Both the position numbers and the translations under genes were made by a program. This document shows, one piece after another, positions 7,310 to 13,893 of a DNA stretch of 16,620 nucleotides. The stretch is from Thermaerobacter marianensis (lineage in GTDB: Bacteria; Bacillota; Sulfobacillia; DYIH01), in assembly GCA_020723785.1 (NCBI GenBank), contig DYIH01000009.1:3785-20404 (forward strand), in the 5' to 3' direction. How positions within the stretch are numbered: the first letter of the stretch is position 1; each line of letters begins with the position of its first letter. The notes below the pieces were generated by a model. It saw nothing but the letters and a program-made list of their open reading frames with translations. It had not been told where the DNA came from and ran no database searches.

Positions 7310-7377
7310 GCATGGGCGGGATGGTGGAGATCGGCAAAGCGCCCACCGCCCTGCCCCGGCACCACACCCGCCCGTGC
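7310..7377. terminator. Long GC hairpin between convergent gene ends
   Basis: An 11-bp stem (7310-7320 with 7367-7377, one G-T pair) continues after a small internal loop into five more pairs (7322-7326 with 7360-7364). The stem fills the 100-base gap between the stop of the 7017 gene and the stop of comEA. No T-run follows on either strand. It probably marks transcript ends for both genes rather than acting as a standard intrinsic terminator. Confidence 0.45.
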
Positions 7378-7386
7378 GCCACGTAA

Positions 7387-8160
7387 TCACTCCAATGTTA
7401 CGAGGTCGCGGATCTCACGGAACTTGCCGGGTCCGATGCCGGGGACCTGCTGGACGTCCTCCACGCGGCGGAATGGTCCGAGGGCCCGCCGGTAGGCCAC
7501 GATGCGGGCGGCCAGGGCCGGGCCGATGCCCGGCAGGGTCTCCAGGGCGGCCGCGTCGGCGCGGTTCAGGTTCACCTTGCCCGGGGAGCCTGCGGAGGAG
7601 CCCGTCCCGCCGCCCTCCCATGGCGAGGGCGCCCACGGCGCCTGGCCGCCTGGCCGCGTCCCGCCGGCGGCCCAGGCCCGGGCGTCCTTGTCCGAAGGGA
7701 CATACAGTTTATGCCCGTCCTCCAGGCGGGCCGCCAGATTGATCAGGTCCAGGCGCGCCCCCGCCGCCGGGCCGCCGGCCGCCGCCACGGCGTCGATCAC
7801 CCTCTGGCCGTCCTTCAGCGAGTACACCCCGGGCGCCTTCACCGCCCCCACGACGTGAACGGCTATGTTCGGCCGTGGCGGTGATTCCCGCGTGCCAACC
7901 CCCCGGCTGTCTCCTTCATGATGCGCCAACGAATCCGGCGGGGCCGCGTGCGGAACGGCGATCGTTTCCGAACGACCGGCGCCCGGGGAGCCCCTTGGCC
8001 GCGCCTCCGTGCCCGCTGCCGCGGGTGGTGCTGCCACGGCAGGCGGGTCAGCCGACGGCCGGCTCATGGCCGCCCGCTGCCACAAGACCAGGCCCGTCCC
8101 CGCCAGAACCAACGCCAGGAGCGCGGCGAGAACCCCTTGTTCACGCCTCGTAAAGGACAC
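7387..8160 (-). CDS. comEA: ComEA competence DNA receptor
   Basis: ComEA is the membrane-anchored double-stranded DNA receptor of the transformation machinery and hands DNA to ComEC. The 257-residue product begins at GTG 8158-8160 with GGGGGGA upstream. A single membrane helix is at about 9-28, followed by a Pro/Ala-rich linker to about 95. An SLBB domain spans about 98-156 (HVVGAVKAPGVYSLKDGQRV). A second linker precedes the C-terminal helix-hairpin-helix pair at about 195-257, starting KVNLNRADAAALETLPGIGP and with the second hairpin VPGIGPGKF at 239-247. The domain order and length match Firmicute ComEA. It is on the same strand as comEC but separated from it by about 580 bases holding an opposite-strand gene. 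Confidence 0.95.
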   Translation of the reverse strand: MSFTRREQGVLAALLALVLAGTGLVLWQRAAMSRPSADPPAVAAPPAAAGTEARPRGSPGAGRSETIAVPHAAPPDSLAHHEGDSRGVGTRESPPRPNIAVHVVGAVKAPGVYSLKDGQRVIDAVAAAGGPAAGARLDLINLAARLEDGHKLYVPSDKDARAWAAGGTRPGGQAPWAPSPWEGGGTGSSAGSPGKVNLNRADAAALETLPGIGPALAARIVAYRRALGPFRRVEDVQQVPGIGPGKFREIRDLVTLE

Positions 8161-8212
8161 TCGGATCCCCCCGCAGTGTCCTATTCGCTGTTATCCAGCA
8201 TTTTCCTGCCGA

Positions 8213-9622
8213 TCAGGCCGACCCCCCGCCCCGCAACCACCGCCGCCACCAAGGCGTTTCGGGCGCCGGGAGCCCGCTGCCTCCGATCCGTTCCGCGAGA
8301 GAGCCGGCCGTCGCCTGGCCGGACCAGAATCGCGACACGGCGCGCCGGGCTTCCTCCGCCAGGAACCGCTGCTCCCTTTGAACCTGCTCGGGAGTGCGCG
8401 GTGGCACGGGCCGGGCGCCGGCCAGTCCGCGGCCGAAGAGCCACTGATGCTCGGGCCGCGAAGCCACCATCCAGCGGGCCCAGACCGGGCCGTAGGCCGG
8501 CATGACGGGGGAATCGGGAGCCACCCAGGGATGGGGCAGGCGGCTCATGAAGCGAGCCAGTTCCACGGCTGCCCGGGTGTGATCATGCCCCTGGTAAGAT
8601 CGCTGCCGGAATACGGCCAGGGCGCCGGCCGAGACGGTCAGGCCGTCCGGCGCACCCGGCGGCCCCGGCACCGGCAACTGGACCAGCCTCGGCCCGCCCT
8701 GCCGCCGCTGGGCGTCGATCCGCAAGAGGCGGGCCGTCAACCAGGGGTTGGCGCCGCCGACGGCGGCCAGGCGGCCTTCAAACAGGTCGTCCACCAGGGC
8801 GTCCAACTCCCCGCTCCCCGGCACGGCGAGGCTCCCCCCGGCCTTGAGCGCCGCCGCCCAATCGGCCGCCGCCCGCACCTGATCCCGCGGCCAGAGGCGC
8901 CGCCCACCGCCGTTCACCGGGACAGGCGCGCCGGCTGCGGCCATCAGGTCTTCGAAGAATCCCATGCCCACCGGATACACCGCCAGCCCGGTGGTGCCCG
9001 CCGCGCGGCGGCTGAGGGCGGCCGCGAGGGCCGTACGGTCGCTCCTCAAGGCGGCACCGATCAGGTCGAGGCCGGCCGCCTCCAGGGCGCGGCGGTTGCC
9101 CAGCCAGGTCCGGGCCACCAGCCATTGGGGCCAGGCCCAAACCTGCCCGCGGGCGCTGACCGCGTCCCACGCCGCCGCCAGGTAGGCCCGGCGCTCCCGC
9201 CGGTCAAGGTAGAACCCCGCCGGCACCTGCAGGGAGGAGCTGAGGAGGAGGGGGCCGCCCGGAGGCGCGGCGAAGACGTCCGGCGGATTACCGGCCCGCA
9301 GGGCGGCGGCCAGTTCCTGATAGGCCGTTTCCGGTTCCAGGAGACGGTGCTCGACGCGTATGTTCGGGTAACGGGCCTGAAATTCGGCCAGGGCCTGCCG
9401 CAACCAGGGACCGTAGGCCTGCCCGGCGGGCGACGGCGGCCAATGGACACCCCAGAAGCGGAGCGCATATGTCTTCCCCTGGTCCAGCCCGGCCCGCGGG
9501 TTGATCCGCATGTCCCCAAGCCGGTAGCGGCCCCACCCCCACCACCAGGCACCGAAGGCGGCGGCCAGCACCAGGACCAGCGCCACCCCCCCCTGCAGAA
9601 GCGGCATAACGAAGCGGGCCAT
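8213..9622 (-). CDS. Extracellular solute-binding protein (family 1-like), membrane-anchored
   Basis: The 469-residue protein resembles family 1 extracellular solute-binding proteins, which capture sugars or similar solutes for ABC importers. A membrane helix at about 5-27 is followed by a globular part. Features include YALRFWGVHW, then FQARYPNIRVEHRL and YQELAAALRAGNPPDVFAAP, the usual N-lobe pattern. Later come VYPVGMGFFEDLMAAAG, LDALVDDLFEGRLAAVGGANPW and AAVELARFMSRL. There is no lipobox cysteine after the helix, so it looks like a signal-anchored protein rather than a lipoprotein. The ATG 9620-9622 follows GGGAGGGA. No permease or ATPase gene is in the window. The gene begins inside the frame of the upstream L,D-transpeptidase and is probably co-transcribed with it. 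The ligand is unknown. Confidence 0.82.
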   Translation of the reverse strand: MARFVMPLLQGGVALVLVLAAAFGAWWWGWGRYRLGDMRINPRAGLDQGKTYALRFWGVHWPPSPAGQAYGPWLRQALAEFQARYPNIRVEHRLLEPETAYQELAAALRAGNPPDVFAAPPGGPLLLSSSLQVPAGFYLDRRERRAYLAAAWDAVSARGQVWAWPQWLVARTWLGNRRALEAAGLDLIGAALRSDRTALAAALSRRAAGTTGLAVYPVGMGFFEDLMAAAGAPVPVNGGGRRLWPRDQVRAAADWAAALKAGGSLAVPGSGELDALVDDLFEGRLAAVGGANPWLTARLLRIDAQRRQGGPRLVQLPVPGPPGAPDGLTVSAGALAVFRQRSYQGHDHTRAAVELARFMSRLPHPWVAPDSPVMPAYGPVWARWMVASRPEHQWLFGRGLAGARPVPPRTPEQVQREQRFLAEEARRAVSRFWSGQATAGSLAERIGGSGLPAPETPWWRRWLRGGGSA

Positions 9623-10634
9623 GGACCGGTCCCTCCCAAGCCGTACCGCGCGCCTCTCCATCGCCCCGCAGCCGGCGCAACCCCAGGAGATACAGTTCAG
9701 CGGCGCCGACGCGGCCGTCGGCGGGAAGCCCGTAGAAGGTCTCGAACCGGCGCACCGCCTGCTCCGTCGTCTGCCCGAAGCGGGCATCGGCGCGGCCCGG
9801 AGGGAAGCCGGCCCCCCGCAGGGCCAATTGCAGCGCCACGACCTCGGGGCCCACGCTGCCCCGCCGCAGCGCCTGCCAGATGTCGTCGGGGAGCGGTCCG
9901 ATCACGGTCACCGGCGTTCCGACCCGCACCCATTCAAAGAGCTCCTCGACGTCGTGGTTGTTCATTCGGATGCAGCCGGCGCTGGCCTGGCGGCCGATGG
10001 ACCAGGGGCGGTTGGTCCCGTGAATGCCGTACTCCCCCCAGGGGACGTCCAGACCCAACCAGCGTGTGCCAAAGGCTCCCCCGGTCTCGAAGGCCTTCTC
10101 CACGATCCGCCACTCCCCCGGCGGGGACGGCGTCCAAGGTTTGCCGACAGCCACGGTGTATTGTTTGTAAGGTGTGCCGCCGGCGAATAAGGTCAGTATC
10201 TGGGTGTTGATGTCGACGATGATGCTTGGTTCCCCGCTGGGCGGGGCCTGAACCGCGGCGGCCGGCCGGTGATCCTCGGGATCGGCCAACAGGCGCCATG
10301 TGGACTGCGTGACCCGCCCCGTGGGCGCGACCCCGCGGCCCCGCTGCAGGCTGCGGACCGCCTGGACCGTGGGCTCGTCGAAGACCCCGTCAAGCGGACC
10401 GCGGTAGTACCCGAGTTCCCGCAAGCGCAGCTGGAGCTCCCAAACGTCGTCCCCGCGCATGGGAGGCCGCGCCGGGCGCAGATCGCGGGCCGGGCCGCAG
10501 GGGCCGCTGGCCCGGTCCCGGCTCGGCAGGTGCGCGGCCGGCCGCAGGAAATGCCACAGCCCGCCCGCTCCCAGGAGGAGGGCGGCGGCCACCAACCACC
10601 CGACACGACGCGACTGCCCCGGGGTTCCGAACAC
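9288..10634 (-). CDS. L,D-transpeptidase with two peptidoglycan-binding domains
   Basis: L,D-transpeptidases of the YkuD type cross-link or modify peptidoglycan outside the membrane. The start is GTG 10632-10634, after AGGTGGTGG. A membrane anchor lies at about 11-31. The first peptidoglycan-binding domain is at about 60-117 (LQLRLRELGYYRGPLDGVFD). The catalytic domain is at about 136-247, with HGTNRP (His205) and SAGCIRMNN carrying the catalytic Cys221. A second peptidoglycan-binding domain is at about 260-318 (LQLALRGAGFPPGRADARFG). Recognisable protein ends near residue 320 (about position 9675). The frame then stays open for a further 129 codons, overlapping the next gene by 335 bases. 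That tail is low-complexity and may be a chance extension after loss of the original stop. Confidence 0.9.
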   Translation of the reverse strand: MFGTPGQSRRVGWLVAAALLLGAGGLWHFLRPAAHLPSRDRASGPCGPARDLRPARPPMRGDDVWELQLRLRELGYYRGPLDGVFDEPTVQAVRSLQRGRGVAPTGRVTQSTWRLLADPEDHRPAAAVQAPPSGEPSIIVDINTQILTLFAGGTPYKQYTVAVGKPWTPSPPGEWRIVEKAFETGGAFGTRWLGLDVPWGEYGIHGTNRPWSIGRQASAGCIRMNNHDVEELFEWVRVGTPVTVIGPLPDDIWQALRRGSVGPEVVALQLALRGAGFPPGRADARFGQTTEQAVRRFETFYGLPADGRVGAAELYLLGLRRLRGDGEARGTAWEGPVHGPLRYAASAGGGGAGPGAGRRLRCLVVGVGPLPAWGHADQPAGRAGPGEDICAPLLGCPLAAVARRAGLRSLVAAGPGRISGPLPEHTRRAPSPGTGNGLSGTGRRPAGR

Positions 10635-10748
10635 CCGCCGCCACCACCTGTAGAGATATACGCCGTCCGGATGCGGTCAGAACCTGGTTGCCGCGGCGCG
10701 GACGCGCCCGTCGGCAGGAAATTCACCGGGGAAAGGAGAAACGAAACG

Positions 10749-10766
10749 ATGCAGCCTGCTGACTAG
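10749..10766 (+). CDS. Five-codon mini-ORF (MQPAD) with strong ribosome-binding site
   Basis: ATG-CAG-CCT-GCT-GAC-TAG is preceded by AAAGGAG at 10732-10738 with ten-base spacing. It ends 23 bases before the start of the haem-monooxygenase gene, which has its own Shine-Dalgarno sequence. It could be a leader peptide that tunes downstream translation, or an unused remnant. The evidence is the Shine-Dalgarno match and position only. Confidence 0.3.
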   Translation: MQPAD

Positions 10767-10789
10767 AACAGTCCGGGGGAGGAACGGAT

Positions 10790-11116
10790 ATGTTCATCTC
10801 CATGAATCGGGTCCGGGTCAAACCTGGAACCGGAGCGCGGTTCGAGGAACGCCTCGCCCACCCTCGCGGGGTCGAGCAGGCGCCCGGTTTCGTCTCTCTC
10901 GAGCTGCTGCGCCTCACGGGACCTGAGCAGCCTCAGGATCACGAGGACTACATCATCCTCACCCGCTGGAATTCCCGCGAGGACTTCGTCGCGTGGACGC
11001 AGAGCGAGGCCTTCCGGCGGGTCCATGCCGGCCCTCCGGCCGATTTCCTGCTTTCGAACGAGGTCGGTGAATACGACGTGCGCATCGCGCGGGGGACGCC
11101 GGCGCCCAAACCGTAA
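10790..11116 (+). CDS. IsdG/HmoA-type haem-degrading monooxygenase (ABM domain)
   Basis: The 108-residue protein is a single antibiotic-biosynthesis-monooxygenase (dimeric ferredoxin-like) domain of the kind that degrades haem to release iron. It starts MFISMNRVRVKPG and contains APGFVSLELL and YIILTRWNSREDFVAWTQSEAF. Asn6, Trp69 and His79 have the spacing of the Asn-Trp-His triad of staphylococcal IsdG (N7, W67, H77), which supports haem oxygenase over a generic ABM protein. The ATG at 10790 follows GGGGGAGGA (10775-10783). The gene is divergent from the L,D-transpeptidase and convergent with leuS, whose end is 24 bases away. No haem-transport genes are in view, so a housekeeping haem-turnover role is the safer reading. 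Confidence 0.85.
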   Translation: MFISMNRVRVKPGTGARFEERLAHPRGVEQAPGFVSLELLRLTGPEQPQDHEDYIILTRWNSREDFVAWTQSEAFRRVHAGPPADFLLSNEVGEYDVRIARGTPAPKP

Positions 11117-11140
11117 AGATGCAATGACGGTTGCTGCTGT

Positions 11141-13645
11141 TTACCGGACCACCACGTTCACCAACTTGTCGGGGACCACGATCACCTGGACGACCTGCCT
11201 GCCACCGGTGAACTCCCGCACCCTCGGGTTCTCCAGGGCCAGTTGCTCCAGCCGCTCCCGGACGGCGCCGGCCTCCACCTCCAGCCGGCCGCGCACCCTG
11301 CCGTTGACCTGGAGCACGACCTCCACCGTCTCCGCCACCAGCGCCGCCGGGTCGTACGTGGGCCAGGGCTGGCGGTGGACGCTCTCCCGGCCGCCCAGCC
11401 GCTCCCACATCTCCTCGGCCAAATGGGGCGCAAAGGGCGCCAGGAGCAAGGTCACCCCCTCGGCGACCTCCCGCAGCACCCGCCCGTCCTGCTGGGCCTC
11501 GGGGATGCCCTCCCGGTAGCGGTAGGCCTCGTTGACCAGTTCCATGACGGCGCTGATGGCCGTGTTGAAGTTGAACCTCTCCCGCACGTCTTCGGTAACC
11601 TTCTTGACAGCCCGGTGCAGAGCACGGCGCAACTCCCTCTCCGCCTTGCCAAGGGCCCGCCCGTTGCCGGCGGCGTTCGCGGCGCCCAGGGCGCCCGGCG
11701 CGGCGTCGGCCGTCCGACCGGCCACGTCGTTGACCAACCGCCAGACCCGTTGCAGGAAGCGGTGGCAGCCCTCGACACCGCGGTCGTTCCAGTCCAGGTC
11801 CTTCTCCGGCGGGGCGGCGAAGAGGATGAATAGGCGCGCCGTGTCGGCCCCGTACCTGCCGACGATCTCGTCCGGGGCGACGATGTTGCCGCGGGACTTG
11901 GACATGGCCGAGCCGTCCTTGGTCACCATGCCCTGGGTCAGCAGGTTGGTGAAGGGCTCGACGAAGCCCACGAGCCCGGCGTCGTACAGCACCTTGGTGA
12001 AGAATCGGGAGTAAAGCAGGTGCAGGACGGCGTGCTCCACGCCGCCGATGTACTGGTCCACCGGCATCCAATAGTCCACGTCCTCCCGGCCGAAGGGCGC
12101 CCCCGCCTCCCGCGGCGAGCAGAACCGCAGGTAGTACCACGACGAGCACATGAAGGTATCCATCGTGTCCGTCTCCCGCCGGGCCGGGCCGCCGCATTGC
12201 GGGCAGGCGGCGCGGACGAACTCCTCGCACTTGGCCAGGGGCGACCCGCCCTCGGGGGTGAAGTCCACGTTCTCCGGCAGCGGCACCGGCAGCTGCTCCT
12301 TGGGCACCGGCACGATGCCGCAGGCGTCGCAATAGACGATGGGGATGGGCGCGCCCCAGTAGCGCTGGCGGGAGATGAGCCAGTCGCGCAGGCGGTAGTT
12401 GGTGGTCCGCCGGCCCAGGCCCCGCGCGGCGACGTGCTCGATGATGCGCGCCCTGCCCTCCTCGCTGGGCAGGCCGTCGAAGGGGCCGGAACCGGCCATC
12501 ACACCCTCGTCGACGTAGGCCTCGCTCATCGTTGCGCCGTCCAGCCGTCCGCCCGGCGGCTGGATGACGACCTTCACCGGCAGGCCGAACTTGCGGGCGA
12601 ACTCGAAGTCCCGCTGGTCGTGGGCCGGCACCACCATGACCGCGCCGGTGCCGTACTCCAGCAGGACGTAGTTGGCGACCCAGATGGGAACCCGTTCGCC
12701 GTTGAGCGGGTTGACGCAACAGGCGCCGGTGGCCAGGCCCTCCTTCTCGGCCTCGGTGCGCTCCCGCTCGCTCAGGTCTGCCATGCGCCCGGCGAAGGCG
12801 CGCACGGCGGCCTCCTCCGGCCGCCCGGCCACGAGCCGGGCCACCAGCGGGTGCTCCGGGGCCAGGACTAGGGCGGTGACGCCGTAGACGGTGTCGGGCC
12901 GGGTGGTGAAGACGGTGATCTTGTCCGGCCGCCCCTCGACAGGGAAGTCGATCTCTGCCCCCTCGCTGCGGCCGATCCAGTTGGCCTGCATGACGCGCAC
13001 CTTCTCCGGCCAGCCATCGAGCAGCCTGAGGTCGTCCAGGAGCCGGTCGGCGTAGGCCGTGATCTTGAAGAACCACTGCTCCAGCTTCTTCTTCTCCACC
13101 TCGCTCTTGCACCGCCAGCAGGCGCCGTCGATGACCTGCTCATTGGCCAGGACCGTGTGGCACTCGGGGCACCAGTTGACCGGTGCGTTCTTGCGGTAGG
13201 CCAGGCCCCGCTCGTACAGGAGCAGGAAGAGCCACTGGGTCCAGCGGTAGTACTCCGGGTGGCAGGTGGCGATCTCGCGGGCCCAGTCGTAGGAGAGGCC
13301 CAGGCGCTTCAACTGGTCGCGCATGTGGCCAATGTTGCCGTAGGTCCACTCGGCCGGATGGACGCCGCGCTTGATGGCGGCGTTCTCCGCCGGCAGGCCG
13401 AAGGCGTCCCAGCCCATCGGGTGCAGGACGTTGTACCCGTTCATCGTCTGGAACCGGGCGACCACGTCGCCGATGGAGTAGTTGCGCACGTGGCCCATGT
13501 GCAGGTTCCCCGAGGGGTAGGGGAACATCTCCAGGCAGTAATACTTGGGCTTCGCGGCGTCGCGCTCCCGGCTGTACATCCGCTCCCGTGCCCAACGCTC
13601 CTGCCACTTGGCCTCCACGGCCTGGAACTCGAACCGGCTCTCCAA
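11141..13645 (-). CDS. leuS: Leucyl-tRNA synthetase
   Basis: LeuS charges tRNA-Leu with leucine in the cytoplasm. The start is placed at TTG 13643-13645, preceded by GAGGGAGGGG; it gives 834 residues beginning ESRFEFQAVEAKWQERW after the initiator, as expected. An upstream in-frame ATG would add 27 unlikely residues. The class I HIGH motif is HMGH at 49-52. A zinc-binding-like CPEC...CWRC segment is at about 159-179. The CP1 editing domain carries TTRPDTVYG at 247-255 and Asp343 of AHDQRD. The KMSKS motif reads AMSKS at 580-584. Anticodon-binding and C-terminal domains follow, ending VIVVPDKLVNVVVR. The 5' region has no T-box consensus. The identity is secure. Confidence 0.97.
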   Translation of the reverse strand: MESRFEFQAVEAKWQERWARERMYSRERDAAKPKYYCLEMFPYPSGNLHMGHVRNYSIGDVVARFQTMNGYNVLHPMGWDAFGLPAENAAIKRGVHPAEWTYGNIGHMRDQLKRLGLSYDWAREIATCHPEYYRWTQWLFLLLYERGLAYRKNAPVNWCPECHTVLANEQVIDGACWRCKSEVEKKKLEQWFFKITAYADRLLDDLRLLDGWPEKVRVMQANWIGRSEGAEIDFPVEGRPDKITVFTTRPDTVYGVTALVLAPEHPLVARLVAGRPEEAAVRAFAGRMADLSERERTEAEKEGLATGACCVNPLNGERVPIWVANYVLLEYGTGAVMVVPAHDQRDFEFARKFGLPVKVVIQPPGGRLDGATMSEAYVDEGVMAGSGPFDGLPSEEGRARIIEHVAARGLGRRTTNYRLRDWLISRQRYWGAPIPIVYCDACGIVPVPKEQLPVPLPENVDFTPEGGSPLAKCEEFVRAACPQCGGPARRETDTMDTFMCSSWYYLRFCSPREAGAPFGREDVDYWMPVDQYIGGVEHAVLHLLYSRFFTKVLYDAGLVGFVEPFTNLLTQGMVTKDGSAMSKSRGNIVAPDEIVGRYGADTARLFILFAAPPEKDLDWNDRGVEGCHRFLQRVWRLVNDVAGRTADAAPGALGAANAAGNGRALGKAERELRRALHRAVKKVTEDVRERFNFNTAISAVMELVNEAYRYREGIPEAQQDGRVLREVAEGVTLLLAPFAPHLAEEMWERLGGRESVHRQPWPTYDPAALVAETVEVVLQVNGRVRGRLEVEAGAVRERLEQLALENPRVREFTGGRQVVQVIVVPDKLVNVVVR

Positions 13646-13691
13646 CGGCGCAACCCCTCCCTCAGCAATACCGGGACAAGCGCAACCCCAC

Positions 13692-13726
13692 AGCATAGCA
13701 TACGGCAAAAATCCGGACAGGGGCAA
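13692..13726 (-). promoter_or_regulatory. Candidate leuS promoter
   Basis: On the minus strand TTGCCC (13721-13726) is followed 18 bases later by TATGCT (13697-13702), which is repeated at once (13692-13697). The hexamers match the sigmaA consensus at 4 of 6 each. The site lies about 50 bases upstream of the TTG start. It is plausible but not strong. Confidence 0.4.
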
Positions 13727-13757
13727 CCGGCGGCGCCTGCGAAATTTGCTGCCAACA

Positions 13758-13787
13758 TTGACGTCGGGATATTTTGTAATTTACAAT
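13758..13787 (+). promoter_or_regulatory. SigmaA-type promoter of the GGDEF-EAL gene with overlapping inverted repeat
   Basis: TTGACG (13758-13763) and TACAAT (13782-13787) are separated by 18 bases and each matches the consensus at 5 of 6. The perfect inverted repeat TTGTAA-T-TTACAA (13774-13786) covers most of the -10 element, a typical operator position. The surrounding 13764-13830 is AT-rich. The implied leader is about 100 bases. Confidence 0.65.
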
Positions 13788-13893
13788 TTTTAATGATACC
13801 AAGGAAATTCGAAGCAATTTGTATACCATACGCGTCACCGTTGACTCCTGCCGGTCCCGCGGACGTGCCGGCGGCAGCTGTACGAGGTGAGCC

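Noticed and set aside
8009..10210. Plus-strand open frame of 733 codons
   Set aside because: It is antisense to comEA, the solute-binding gene and the L,D-transpeptidase, which all have clear domains; its own product is low-complexity.
10959..13112. Minus-strand open frame of 717 codons
   Set aside because: It lies in another frame of leuS and is Arg/Gly/Ala-rich with no motif; LeuS motifs are continuous in the true frame.
13646..13726. Upstream ATG start for leuS adding 27 residues
   Set aside because: The added residues do not resemble LeuS N-termini, and the TTG at 13645 has a strong Shine-Dalgarno sequence at the right distance.
13646..13893. T-box riboswitch upstream of leuS
   Set aside because: T-boxes are common before Firmicute leuS, but the conserved AGGGTGGNACCGCG antiterminator sequence and a following terminator are absent in this 248-base gap.
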